Shown piece after piece: positions 9,030-16,949 of a stretch of 64,000 nucleotides of DNA. Numbering within the stretch: the stretch's first letter is position 1; each line of letters starts with the position of its first letter. Below the pieces are notes generated by a model. The model worked only from the letters and a program-made list of their open reading frames with translations. It was not told the origin of the DNA and searched no databases. Source of the DNA: Mycolicibacterium septicum DSM 44393 (GTDB lineage Bacteria; Actinomycetota; Actinomycetes; Mycobacteriales; Mycobacteriaceae); NCBI RefSeq assembly GCF_000455325.1, contig NZ_HG322953.1, forward strand, positions 388,209 through 452,208. Direction: 5' to 3'. The translations under genes were made by a program, and so were the position numbers.

Positions 9030-9917
9030 ATGAGCGTGCCCGCTCGCCCCGCTCCGTTGTTCGCCGACATCGACGATGTCGCGCGTCGCCTGGCGGAGAC
9101 CGGATACCTGCCCGATACCGCCACCGCGACAGCGGTTTTCCTCGCCGACCGGCTGGGTAAGCCGTTGCTCGTGGAGGGGCCCGCGGGTGTCGGCAAGACC
9201 GAGCTGGCCCGCGCGGTCGCCGCGACCACCGGCTCGGAGCTGGTGCGGTTGCAGTGCTACGAGGGCGTCGACGAGGCCCGCGCGCTCTACGAGTGGAACC
9301 ACGCCAAGCAGATCCTGCGGATCCAGGCCGGGCAGAACGCCAACGGCGGTGACTGGGACCAGACCAAGATGGACGTGTTCAGCGAAGAGTTCCTGCTGAC
9401 CCGTCCGCTGCTGACCGCGATCAAGCGCACCGACCCGACCGTGCTGCTGGTCGACGAGACCGACAAAGCCGACATCGAGATCGAGGGCCTGCTGTTGGAG
9501 GTGCTCTCCGACTTCGCGGTCACCGTCCCGGAACTCGGCACGATCACCGCCGAACGGCCGCCCTTCGTGGTCCTCACCTCGAATGCCACCCGCGAGCTCT
9601 CCGAGGCGCTCAAGCGTCGTTGCCTGTTCCTGCACATCGACTTCCCGGATCCGGATCTGGAGCGCCGCATCCTGCTGTCCCGGGTGCCCGAACTGCCCGA
9701 GCACATCGCCACCGAGCTGGTGCGGATCATCGGCGTGATGCGCGGTATGCAGCTCAAGAAGCTGCCCTCGGTCGCCGAGACCATCGACTGGGGCCGCACC
9801 GTCCTGGCGCTGGGCCTGGACACCATCGACGACGAGATGATCGCCGCCACCCTCGGCGTGGTCCTCAAACACCAATCCGACCAGCAGCGCGCTGCCGGCG
9901 AGCTCAGGCTCAACTAG
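9030..9917 (+). CDS. MoxR-type AAA+ ATPase
   Basis: A 295-residue AAA+ ATPase of the MoxR group, which act as chaperones with von Willebrand A partners. Walker A is GPAGVGKT (residues 50-57), Walker B is the LLVDETDKAD segment, and sensor 1 is in VVLTSNATRELSEALKRRC. RBS-like AGGAGA precedes the ATG. The stop TAG shares its last base with the GTG start of the following VWA gene (TAGTG at 9915-9919), so the two are translationally coupled, as expected for a complex. The corresponding M. tuberculosis pair, as I recall, is Rv2426c/Rv2425c. The client protein is unknown. Confidence 0.92.
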   Translation: MSVPARPAPLFADIDDVARRLAETGYLPDTATATAVFLADRLGKPLLVEGPAGVGKTELARAVAATTGSELVRLQCYEGVDEARALYEWNHAKQILRIQAGQNANGGDWDQTKMDVFSEEFLLTRPLLTAIKRTDPTVLLVDETDKADIEIEGLLLEVLSDFAVTVPELGTITAERPPFVVLTSNATRELSEALKRRCLFLHIDFPDPDLERRILLSRVPELPEHIATELVRIIGVMRGMQLKKLPSVAETIDWGRTVLALGLDTIDDEMIAATLGVVLKHQSDQQRAAGELRLN

Positions 9918-11371
9918 TGGTGCCCCGCCGGGTCCGACCGCCCCAGCCGCTGGCCCCGCACGGCCTGCCCGGGCACCTCGTCGAGTTCGTCGAAGCCCTT
10001 CGCGGGCAGGGGATCTCGGTCGGTCCGTCGGAAACCGTGGACGCCGGCCGGGTGATCACGGTACTGGGGTTGGGCGATCGTGAGGCGTTGCGCGAGGGCA
10101 TCGCCTGCGCGGTGCTGCGGCGCCCCGACCACCGCGAGACCTACGACGCGATGTTCGACCTGTTCTTCCCGGCGGCGCTCGGCGCGCGCACCGTCCTCGA
10201 CGATGACGACGAGGGCGAAACCGGCGACCAGGATCGGCCCCAGCTGCCGCCCGAAGACATCGAGGCGATGCGCGACGCGCTGGTGCAGATGCTGGCCGAC
10301 AACGAGGATCTGGCCAACCTCGACGACCGGATGGCGGCGATGATCGCCCGCATCGTCGAGGCGTACGGCCGCTACAACTCCAGCCGCGGCCCGTCGTATT
10401 CGTCGTATCAGGCGCTCAAGGCGATGAGCCTCGACGATCTGGAGGGCCGGCTGCTGGCCGGCCTGCTCGCCCCCTACGGCGACGAGCCCACGCCGACCCA
10501 GGAGGAGATCGCCAAGGCCCTGGCCGCCCAGCGCATCTCCCAGCTGCGCAAGATGGTCGAGTCCGAGACCAAGCGCCGCACCGCCGAGCAGTTGGGCCGC
10601 GACCACGTGCAGATGTACGGGGTGCCGCAACTGGCCGAGAACGTCGAGTTCCTGCGCGCGTCCGGTGAGCAGCTGCGCCAGATGCGCAAGACCGTGCAAC
10701 CGCTGGCCCGCACGTTGGCGACGCGGCTGGCGGCCCGGCGCCGCCGGTCCCGGTCCGGGGAGATCGACCTGCGCAAGACGCTGCGAAAGTCGATGTCCAC
10801 CGGCGGTGTGCCGATCGACGTGGTGCTCAAGAAGCCGCATCCGGCCCGGCCCGAGCTCGTGGTGCTCTGCGATGTGTCCGGGTCGGTGGCCGGGTTCAGC
10901 CACTTCACCCTGATGCTGGTCTCGGCGCTGCGCCAGCAGTTCTCCCGGGTTCGTGTCTTCGCCTTCATCGACACCACCGACGAGGTCACCGACATGTTCG
11001 GGCCGGAGGCCGATCTGGCGGTTGCCGTGCAGCGCATCACCCGTGAGGCGGGCGTCTACACCCGCGACGGGCACTCCGACTACGGCCACGCCTTCGTGTC
11101 GTTCCTGGACAAGTACCCCAACGTGCTGTCGCCGCGCAGCTCGCTGCTGGTGCTGGGCGACGGTCGGAACAACTACCGCAACCCCGAGACGGCACTGCTC
11201 GCCCACATGGTGTCGGCCAGCCGTCACGCGTACTGGCTCAACCCGGAGCCCAAGCACCTGTGGGGCAGCGGGGATTCTGCGGTGCCGAAATACCTCGAAA
11301 CCATCCCGATGCACGAGTGCCGCTCGGCCAAGCAGCTGGCCGCGGTGATCGACGGGTTGCTGCCGGTCTGA
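9917..11371 (+). CDS. VWA domain (CoxE-like) protein partnering the MoxR ATPase
   Basis: About 484 residues. The C-terminal part carries a von Willebrand A domain with the metal-ion-dependent adhesion motif DVSGSV (VVLCDVSGSVAGFSHF) and a later DGHSDYGHAF segment. The N-terminal two-thirds is charged and helical (SSRGPSYSSYQALKAM, basic RRRRSRSGEIDLRK), as in CoxE-like proteins. I start at GTG 9917, overlapping the MoxR stop by one base; GTG 9920 is the alternative. A longer TTG reading from 9620 would overlap the MoxR gene by 300 bases and is rejected. Predicted role: adaptor that, with the ATPase, remodels or inserts a cofactor into an unidentified target. Confidence 0.9.
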   Translation: MVPRRVRPPQPLAPHGLPGHLVEFVEALRGQGISVGPSETVDAGRVITVLGLGDREALREGIACAVLRRPDHRETYDAMFDLFFPAALGARTVLDDDDEGETGDQDRPQLPPEDIEAMRDALVQMLADNEDLANLDDRMAAMIARIVEAYGRYNSSRGPSYSSYQALKAMSLDDLEGRLLAGLLAPYGDEPTPTQEEIAKALAAQRISQLRKMVESETKRRTAEQLGRDHVQMYGVPQLAENVEFLRASGEQLRQMRKTVQPLARTLATRLAARRRRSRSGEIDLRKTLRKSMSTGGVPIDVVLKKPHPARPELVVLCDVSGSVAGFSHFTLMLVSALRQQFSRVRVFAFIDTTDEVTDMFGPEADLAVAVQRITREAGVYTRDGHSDYGHAFVSFLDKYPNVLSPRSSLLVLGDGRNNYRNPETALLAHMVSASRHAYWLNPEPKHLWGSGDSAVPKYLETIPMHECRSAKQLAAVIDGLLPV

Positions 11372-11452
11372 GCCCGCGCATCGCATCGCCCCCGTGCCGC
11401 CGGGTTCGCACGGGTGCCGGTGCCCGTCAACGCTCCCGTAAGCTGCCTCTTT

Positions 11453-12100
11453 GTGGCAAGACGGCGCAGGTTGGGTGTGATGGGTGGGACATTCGATCCC
11501 ATCCACAACGGGCACCTGGTCGCCGCCAGTGAGGTGGCGGACCTGTTCGAACTCGACGAGGTGGTGTTCGTCCCGACCGGTCAGCCGTGGCAGAAGCACG
11601 ACCGGCGGGTCAGCGCGGCCGAGGACCGGTATCTGATGACGGTGATCGCGACCGCGTCCAACCCGCGTTTCTCGGTCAGCCGGGTCGACATCGACCGGGG
11701 CGGGGCGACCTACACCAAGGACACCCTGCGTGACCTGCGTGATCTCAACGCCGGCACCGACCTGTTCTTCATCACCGGAGCCGACGCCCTGGCATCGATC
11801 CTGTCCTGGCAGAACTGGGAAGACATGTTCTCCATGGCGAGGTTCGTCGGCGTCAGCCGACCGGGCTACGAGCTAGACGGTGACCATATCGAGGCGGCGC
11901 TGCGCGAGCTGCCGCCGGACGCATTGACGTTGGTCGAGGTGCCCGCGCTGGCGATCTCCTCCAGCGACTGCCGTAAGAGGGCCTCCGAAGGCCGGCCGAT
12001 CTGGTACCTGGTGCCCGACGGCGTGGTCCAGTACGTGACCAAACGCGGGTTGTACTCCGCAGACGGGAAGGGTGAACACATCATGGAGCCGGTTCGATGA
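11453..12100 (+). CDS. nadD: Nicotinate-nucleotide adenylyltransferase NadD
   Basis: Adenylates nicotinate mononucleotide to deamido-NAD, the step before NadE. The nucleotidyltransferase signature GGTFDPIHNGHL sits near the N-terminus and the C-terminal ISSSDCRKR corresponds to the ISSTxIR motif. FFITGADALASILSWQNWE is typical of NadD. I favour the GTG at 11453 (215 residues), which begins just before RRRRLGVMGG; a GTG at 11414 would add 13 residues with no family support. The stop overlaps the rsfS start as ATGA, giving a nadD-rsfS-gpgP-octT transcription unit. Confidence 0.95.
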   Translation: MARRRRLGVMGGTFDPIHNGHLVAASEVADLFELDEVVFVPTGQPWQKHDRRVSAAEDRYLMTVIATASNPRFSVSRVDIDRGGATYTKDTLRDLRDLNAGTDLFFITGADALASILSWQNWEDMFSMARFVGVSRPGYELDGDHIEAALRELPPDALTLVEVPALAISSSDCRKRASEGRPIWYLVPDGVVQYVTKRGLYSADGKGEHIMEPVR

Positions 12101-12483
12101 GCGCGACCGACGAGGCCGTCGCGATGGCGACGGTGGCCGCCCAGGCTGCTTCGGCCAAGCTGGCAGACGATGTGGTGGTCATCGACGTGTCGGGGCAGTT
12201 GGTGATCACCGACTGCTTCGTGATCGCGTCAGCCTCCAACGAGCGCCAGGTCAATGCGATCGTCGACGAGGTCGAGGACAAGATGCGGCTGGCCGGCTAC
12301 AAGCCCGCGCGCCGCGAGGGCACCCGCGAGGGGCGCTGGACGTTGCTCGATTACGTCGACATCGTGGTGCACATCCAGCACCAGGACGAGCGGGAGTTCT
12401 ACGCCCTGGAACGGTTGTGGCGCGATTGCCCGACGGTTCCGGTCGATCTCGGTGAGCCGGTGGACCCGGAGTCGGCGGAATGA
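12097..12483 (+). CDS. rsfS: Ribosome silencing factor RsfS (Iojap family)
   Basis: A 128-residue RsfS/YbeB protein, which binds ribosomal protein L14 on the 50S subunit and blocks subunit joining during starvation. Family signatures seen are VVIDVSGQLVITDCFVIASA, the GTREGRWTLLDYVDIVVHI segment and REFYALERLW. The nadD-rsfS pairing is widely conserved in bacteria. The ATG at 12097 overlaps the nadD stop by four bases. The protein is slightly longer than many homologues at the acidic C-terminus. Confidence 0.95.
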   Translation: MSATDEAVAMATVAAQAASAKLADDVVVIDVSGQLVITDCFVIASASNERQVNAIVDEVEDKMRLAGYKPARREGTREGRWTLLDYVDIVVHIQHQDEREFYALERLWRDCPTVPVDLGEPVDPESAE

Positions 12484-12490
12484 GGGCGCT

Positions 12491-13159
12491 ATGAGGGTCC
12501 GTCGGCTGGTGCTGTTGCGCCACGGCCAGACCGAGTACAACGCGGGCAGCCGGATGCAGGGTCAGCTCGATACCGAGCTGTCCGATCTCGGCCGTGACCA
12601 GGCCGCCGCGGCTGCCGAGGTGCTGGCCAAGCGCCAGCCGCTGTTGATCGTGTCGTCGGATCTCACGCGCGCCCTTGACACCGCGGTGACCCTCGGTGAT
12701 CGCGCCGGGATCGCGGTACAGGTGGACAAGCGGCTGCGTGAGACGCATCTGGGGGACTGGCAGGGCCTGACCCACCAGGAGGTCGACACCATGGCTCCGG
12801 GCGCTCGCGCGGCCTGGCGCGAGGATGCGCGGTGGGCGCCGCACGGCGGTGAGAGCCGTGTCGACGTGGCCGACCGCAGCATCCCGGTGGTCGCTGAACT
12901 TGTTGCCGGACAGGCGGAGTGGGGTCTGGATGGCTCGGACCGCCCCGTTGTGCTGGTTGCGCACGGCGGGCTGATCGCGGCGCTGACCGCCGGTCTGCTC
13001 GGCCTGCCGGTGGACAACTGGCCGGTGCTCGGCGGGATGGGCAACGCCAGTTGGGTTCAGCTGTCCGGACATTCCGACGATGACGGAGATTTCGACGCGA
13101 CCCGGTGGCGGCTGGATGTCTGGAATGCCTCGGCACAGGTGGCCAACGATGTCCTCTGA
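12491..13159 (+). CDS. gpgP: Glucosyl-3-phosphoglycerate phosphatase (histidine phosphatase superfamily)
   Basis: A 222-residue histidine phosphatase. Catalytic residues follow the family: R10-H11-G12 (LLRHGQTEYN), R60, E84 (LRETHLGDW) and H158 (LVAHGGL). Close resemblance, from memory, to M. tuberculosis Rv2419c identifies it as the phosphatase that dephosphorylates glucosyl-3-phosphoglycerate to glucosylglycerate, an early step of methylglucose lipopolysaccharide synthesis. The ATG at 12491 gives the canonical MRVRRLVLLRHGQ start, seven bases after the rsfS stop. Its 3' end overlaps octT by 11 bases, linking two steps of one pathway. Confidence 0.93.
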   Translation: MRVRRLVLLRHGQTEYNAGSRMQGQLDTELSDLGRDQAAAAAEVLAKRQPLLIVSSDLTRALDTAVTLGDRAGIAVQVDKRLRETHLGDWQGLTHQEVDTMAPGARAAWREDARWAPHGGESRVDVADRSIPVVAELVAGQAEWGLDGSDRPVVLVAHGGLIAALTAGLLGLPVDNWPVLGGMGNASWVQLSGHSDDDGDFDATRWRLDVWNASAQVANDVL

Positions 13160-13898
13160 TCGCTCGCCTGCCCGCAAGCCGGTGCTGTTGGTGTTCGCCG
13201 ACTCGCTGTCCTATTTCGGCCCGACCGGTGGTCTGCCGTCCGACGATCCGCGGATCTGGCCCAACATCGTGGCCGAGCAGTTGGGCTGGGATGTGGAACT
13301 CATCGGCCGGATCGGTTGGACCTGTCGCGACGTCTGGTGGGCCTCGACGCAGGATCCGCGGGCATGGGCTGCGTTGCCGCGTGCGGGTGCGGTGGTCTTC
13401 GCCACCAGCGGCATGGATTCGCTGCCGTCCCCGCTGCCGACCGCGCTGCGCGAGTCGATCCGGTACATCCGTCCGGCGTGGCTACGGCGCTGGGCGCGGG
13501 ACGGCTACGGCTGGCTGCAGCCCCGGCTGTCACCGATCTCCCGAGCGGCGCTGCCCCCGCACGTCACGGTCGAGTACCTCGAGATGACGCGCAACGCCAT
13601 CGATTTCAACCGGCCCGGCATCCCGGTGGTGGCCTCGCTGCCGTCGGTGCACATCGCCGATACCTACGGCAAGGCCCATCACGGGCGTGAGCCCACGGTC
13701 AAGGCCATCACCGCCTGGGCGCAGGAGCACGACGTGCCGTTGGTGGACCTCAAGGCCGCGGTGGCCGACGAGGTCCTCGGTGGGCGCGGCAATCCCGACG
13801 GCATCCACTGGAATTTCGAAGCCCACCGGGCAGTGGCCGAGTTGATGCTCAAGGGCCTGGCCGATGCCGGTGTGCCACAACTGGATTCCACAGACTGA
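13149..13898 (+). CDS. octT: Glucosylglycerate octanoyltransferase OctT (SGNH-like)
   Basis: A 249-residue protein with SGNH-hydrolase features: LVFADSLSYFGP near the N-terminus with a candidate nucleophile Ser, and a C-terminal NPDGIHWNFEAH with the Asp-His pair. Its position immediately after gpgP and its similarity to M. tuberculosis Rv2418c, as I recall it, match the octanoyltransferase that acylates glucosylglycerate-type intermediates in methylglucose lipopolysaccharide synthesis. The ATG at 13149 overlaps the gpgP stop; an upstream in-frame start at 13080 would lie inside gpgP. The acyl-transfer function is transferred from the orthologue. Confidence 0.88.
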   Translation: MSSDRSPARKPVLLVFADSLSYFGPTGGLPSDDPRIWPNIVAEQLGWDVELIGRIGWTCRDVWWASTQDPRAWAALPRAGAVVFATSGMDSLPSPLPTALRESIRYIRPAWLRRWARDGYGWLQPRLSPISRAALPPHVTVEYLEMTRNAIDFNRPGIPVVASLPSVHIADTYGKAHHGREPTVKAITAWAQEHDVPLVDLKAAVADEVLGGRGNPDGIHWNFEAHRAVAELMLKGLADAGVPQLDSTD

Positions 13899-13900
13899 CG

Positions 13901-14746
13901 ATGGCGGTCATGGTAGTAACCGACTCGACGTCGCGGTTGCGACCCGAGTTGTGCGAGCAGTGGGGAATCCGGCAGGTGCCGTTGCACATCCTCGACGACG
14001 GCAGTGACTGGCGCGACGGTGTCGATCCGATTCCGGCGGCCATCTACGACCGGGCCAGGGTCACGACGTCGGGGGCCTCGCCGGCCGATCTCGCCGAGAC
14101 CTATCGGCAGGCGCTGGCCGACAGTGGTGGCGACGGTGTTGTCGCAGTACATATTTCGGCTGCGCTTTCGAGTACCTACAGCACGGCGGCAGCGGTTGCC
14201 CGCGAGATCGGGCAGGCGGTACGGGTGGTGAACTCCCGCGCTGCGGCAATGGGGGTGGGCTTCGTCGCCCTGGCCGCGGCCGAATCAGCCCGTGGCGGAG
14301 GAACACTCGACGCTGTCGAGGCGGCGGCTCGCGCCGCGATCCCGCGCGGGCAAGCGTTCATCGTCGTGCACCGGCTCGACAACCTGCGGCGCAGCGGCCG
14401 GATCGGTGCGGCGGCGTCGTGGCTGGGTACGGCACTGTCACTCAAACCGCTGCTGCGCCTGGATGTGGACGGCCGGCTGGTGCTCTCGCAACGCATCCGG
14501 ACCATATCGAAAGCACATGCGGCACTTGTTGATCAGATCGCCGACGCGGCGGGGGACCGCGCCGTGAGCGTGGTCGTGCACCACGTGGACAACCCGGACG
14601 GTGCCGACGAGATCGCGGCGGCGCTCACCGACCGCCTGCCGAACCTGCGGTCACTGTCGGTGACGGACATGGGTCCGGTGCTCGCCGTGCACGTCGGCGG
14701 CGGCGCGGTCGGTGCGTGCATCACCGTGGAGGACGCTTCGGGGTAG
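13901..14746 (+). CDS. DegV-family fatty-acid-binding protein
   Basis: A 281-residue DegV protein, which binds a long-chain fatty acid. Typical signatures are VVTDSTSRLRPEL at the N-terminus, the VTTSGASPADLAETY segment with the Thr-Ser ligand pair, SAALSSTYSTA, and the C-terminal SVTDMGPVLAVHVGGGAVG. Only two bases separate it from octT, so it probably belongs to the same transcript. In M. tuberculosis, as I recall, the next gene would be eis; here the next gene is an unrelated membrane protein. Confidence 0.92.
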   Translation: MAVMVVTDSTSRLRPELCEQWGIRQVPLHILDDGSDWRDGVDPIPAAIYDRARVTTSGASPADLAETYRQALADSGGDGVVAVHISAALSSTYSTAAAVAREIGQAVRVVNSRAAAMGVGFVALAAAESARGGGTLDAVEAAARAAIPRGQAFIVVHRLDNLRRSGRIGAAASWLGTALSLKPLLRLDVDGRLVLSQRIRTISKAHAALVDQIADAAGDRAVSVVVHHVDNPDGADEIAAALTDRLPNLRSLSVTDMGPVLAVHVGGGAVGACITVEDASG

Positions 14747-14858
14747 TCCCCGAATTTTCGACGCCGTTTTCTACCTGTGGATTGTCGATTGGCGGCGCGC
14801 ACAACCGTCAGGTGGAAAACGGTGAAGCGGCACATGTTTCCCGCATCCCACCCTTGAC

Positions 14859-14902
14859 TTTCCCACCTGGAAACTGGGATCCTACTTTCCATACAGGAAA
14901 GT
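14859..14902. promoter_or_regulatory. Two inverted-repeat operators upstream of the membrane protein / regulator pair
   Basis: Two related dyads lie directly in front of the membrane protein gene: TTTCC-cacct-GGAAA at 14859-14873 and ACTTTCC-ataca-GGAAAGT at 14884-14902, the second a perfect 7-5-7 repeat. Their centres are 27 bases apart. TTGACT at 14854-14859 could serve as a -35 element. The second gene of the operon encodes a winged-helix regulator, so autoregulation by it is the simplest reading. The binding protein is inferred. Confidence 0.6.
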
Positions 14903-14913
14903 GAGGAATGGCC

Positions 14914-15378
14914 ATGGGGGACACAACACCGGCCGATGCTCGCGATGCATTGGATGCCGTCGATCACGCCACGGCGCGGGTGGCGGATGAAGTCGGGCTG
15001 CCACGGTGGTACTGGTGGCTGCTGGCGGCGGCCTGGGTCTGCCTCGGGGTCATCGGCGATTTCGGCCCGCAGTGGCTCGCCATCGCCGCCACCGTCGGGT
15101 TCGGTATCGCTCATTCCACGATCGCGTCGCACCGTCTGAACGGCCGCCGCAGGACCGGCCGCCTCCAGGTCAGTGCCGATACGGCCGGCCGCCGGGTTCC
15201 GGTGGTGGTGATCGGCATGCTGATCGGGCTGGTCGCCGTGACGATCGCGGCAGGATTTCTGTTGGACGCCGACGGTGCCCGTCATGCCGGAACCGCGGCG
15301 GCGGTGTTCGTCGCCGCGATCGTCGGGCTGGGTGGGCCCGAGATTCTGCGAACTCTGTGCCGATGGGCCAATGCATGA
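14914..15378 (+). CDS. Small membrane protein, unknown function
   Basis: A 154-residue protein not recognised as a characterised family. After a soluble acidic N-terminus (DARDALDAVDHATARVADE) it has about four hydrophobic segments: WYWWLLAAAWVCLGVIG, QWLAIAATVGFGIAHST, VVVIGMLIGLVAVTIAAGF and GTAAAVFVAAIVGLGG. I choose the ATG at 14914 because GAGGA at 14903-14907 is six bases upstream; the ATG at 14908 lies too close to it. Its stop overlaps the start of the winged-helix regulator as ATGA. This pattern of a regulator with a small membrane protein resembles sensory or permease-control pairs, but the function is unknown. Confidence 0.75.
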   Translation: MGDTTPADARDALDAVDHATARVADEVGLPRWYWWLLAAAWVCLGVIGDFGPQWLAIAATVGFGIAHSTIASHRLNGRRRTGRLQVSADTAGRRVPVVVIGMLIGLVAVTIAAGFLLDADGARHAGTAAAVFVAAIVGLGGPEILRTLCRWANA

Positions 15379-15749
15379 CGGCGAAGCCGTGCTTCGACGA
15401 ACTGATCCACCCCAGCACGCGCTTGACGCTGGTGGCCACGCTGGCCGCGGCGGACTGGGCTGAGTTCTCCTATCTCAAAGAGACGCTGCGACTTTCGGAT
15501 TCAGCGTTGTCCAAGCAGCTGGCGATTCTGGAGAACGCAGGGTATGTCGCCACCGAGCGGCGCCTCGATGCCAGCCGGCACAAGGTGCACGCCAGGCTCA
15601 CCGACGCCGGCCGGGTGGCATTCGAGGGTCACGTCGCGGCCCTGAGGGCCATCGTCGGCGGAGCCGACGGAACGGGCATCGTCGGCGGAGCCGAGCCAAC
15701 GCGCACCGACGACGTCGCGGCCGGCGTCAGCCGGCGAACCGGCCGGTGA
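15375..15749 (+). CDS. Winged-helix (HTH) transcriptional regulator
   Basis: A 124-residue protein with one winged-helix domain of the type often annotated as MarR/ArsR-like HTH_34. FDELIHPSTRLTLVATLAAA is followed by a helix-turn-helix in LRLSDSALSKQLAILENAGYV and a wing with ERRLDASRHKVHARLT. There are no metal-site Cys residues of classical ArsR repressors. It is translationally coupled to the membrane protein and likely acts on the dyads at 14859-14902. The low-complexity C-terminus contains a duplicated IVGGA segment and overlaps the 3' end of the convergent gene by 23 bases. Confidence 0.85.
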   Translation: MTAKPCFDELIHPSTRLTLVATLAAADWAEFSYLKETLRLSDSALSKQLAILENAGYVATERRLDASRHKVHARLTDAGRVAFEGHVAALRAIVGGADGTGIVGGAEPTRTDDVAAGVSRRTGR

Positions 15750-16779
15750 TCGGCGGCAGGTCCTTGAGTGTGACGATCCCGGGTGGGGCCGCCACCACCG
15801 CGGGCACCGCGTTGGTGACGGGCAGCGCGGTGTAGATCATGCCTAGCCCCATGAAGCCGGGTTCGGTCCAGTCCTTGGGCGGCAGGCAGTGCAGCACGGT
15901 GCGCATGTTGGGCAGTCCGAAGACCTGGATGACGTGGCCGTGCTCAAGGGGTTTGGGCGGGGTGACGTGGTCGCCCATGGTCCAGTTGAATCCGACACTC
16001 ACCACGTTCTTGTCGCCGACCCAGCCGCGGTGGTAGCCGTACACGCTGCCCACTGTGCCCTTGGGGATCTGCATGAAGCCCAGGTCGGAATCGTCGGTGG
16101 CGGCGGTGAAGGTCACGTCGAAGGTCATCCGGTCCAGCTTGGCACCGATGGCGTCGGCCATCATCGCCGCGGACTCGGCGAACACCTCGCTCTCGCGGCG
16201 CACGCTCTCCGCCAGGCCCGGGGTCTCTGGGTCCTGGCCGAATCCCATCGCCGACTGGGTACCCGCGGATTCGTAGGTCGAGCAGTCCACCGATTCGGTG
16301 ATGCGGATCTCGTCGACGCGCTCGCAGGACCCGGACAGCACCATGCCGACCATGTTCGTCATGCCCGGGTGGGCGCCACTGCCGAAGATGGTGGATTTGC
16401 CTGTCTCACAGGCCTTCCGGATGCGATCGAGGTCTTCCGGTGTCTGCTTGCCGCCGGTGATCCAGGCCGCGCTGGAGCACACGTTGACCCCGGCCTCCAG
16501 CAACGTGACCAGTTCGTCGATGTTCGGCCACAACGGGTTGTAACAGCAGGCATCGGGTTTCAGCGCGATCAGTTCGTCAATCGAGTTGGTGGCCAGCACC
16601 CCCGTGGGTTCGGGCCGGCCGGCCAACTCGGCGGCGTCGACGCCGACCTTGTCGGCGCCGTGGGCGAAGACGCCGACCAGTTCCATGTCGTCGCGACCGA
16701 TGATCGCGTGCAGCGAGCGTCGTCCGATGTTGCCGGTGGTCCATTGGATGACCCGAATCGGCTTACCCGCTGCGGTCAT
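15727..16779 (-). CDS. Dihydrodipicolinate reductase-like NAD(P)-dependent oxidoreductase
   Basis: A 350-residue protein with an N-terminal Rossmann fold (IRVIQWTTGNIGRRSLHAI) and the overall layout of dihydrodipicolinate reductase/amine dehydrogenase homologues abundant in mycobacteria. GSGAHPGMTNMVGM is typical of this subgroup. It is not the biosynthetic DapB, being longer and lacking the DapB signature. I start at the ATG at 16779, preceded by GAGGGAGGCGATC; an in-frame extension to 16884 lacks support. Substrate unknown. It is divergent from the slipin gene, and its 3' end overlaps the HTH gene. Confidence 0.8.
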   Translation of the reverse strand: MTAAGKPIRVIQWTTGNIGRRSLHAIIGRDDMELVGVFAHGADKVGVDAAELAGRPEPTGVLATNSIDELIALKPDACCYNPLWPNIDELVTLLEAGVNVCSSAAWITGGKQTPEDLDRIRKACETGKSTIFGSGAHPGMTNMVGMVLSGSCERVDEIRITESVDCSTYESAGTQSAMGFGQDPETPGLAESVRRESEVFAESAAMMADAIGAKLDRMTFDVTFTAATDDSDLGFMQIPKGTVGSVYGYHRGWVGDKNVVSVGFNWTMGDHVTPPKPLEHGHVIQVFGLPNMRTVLHCLPPKDWTEPGFMGLGMIYTALPVTNAVPAVVAAPPGIVTLKDLPPITGRFAG

Positions 16780-16949
16780 GATCGCCTCCCTCGCTGAGCC
16801 GTGCTGCTGGACTCTAGACACTATCGGGGACTTGTTCACCTCCGGTAGGGGCACCGCCGGCCGGCCTCCTGGCGGGACGCACACCGGCGTCGCACAATCG
16901 AACTATGGGGCATGCGCGCCCCGGCGAAGCCATGAATCGAGGTCGGATC

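Noticed and set aside
7662..9875. Minus-strand frame of 737 codons across proA and moxR
   Set aside because: Antisense shadow of two firmly identified genes; no domain and repetitive GC-driven composition.
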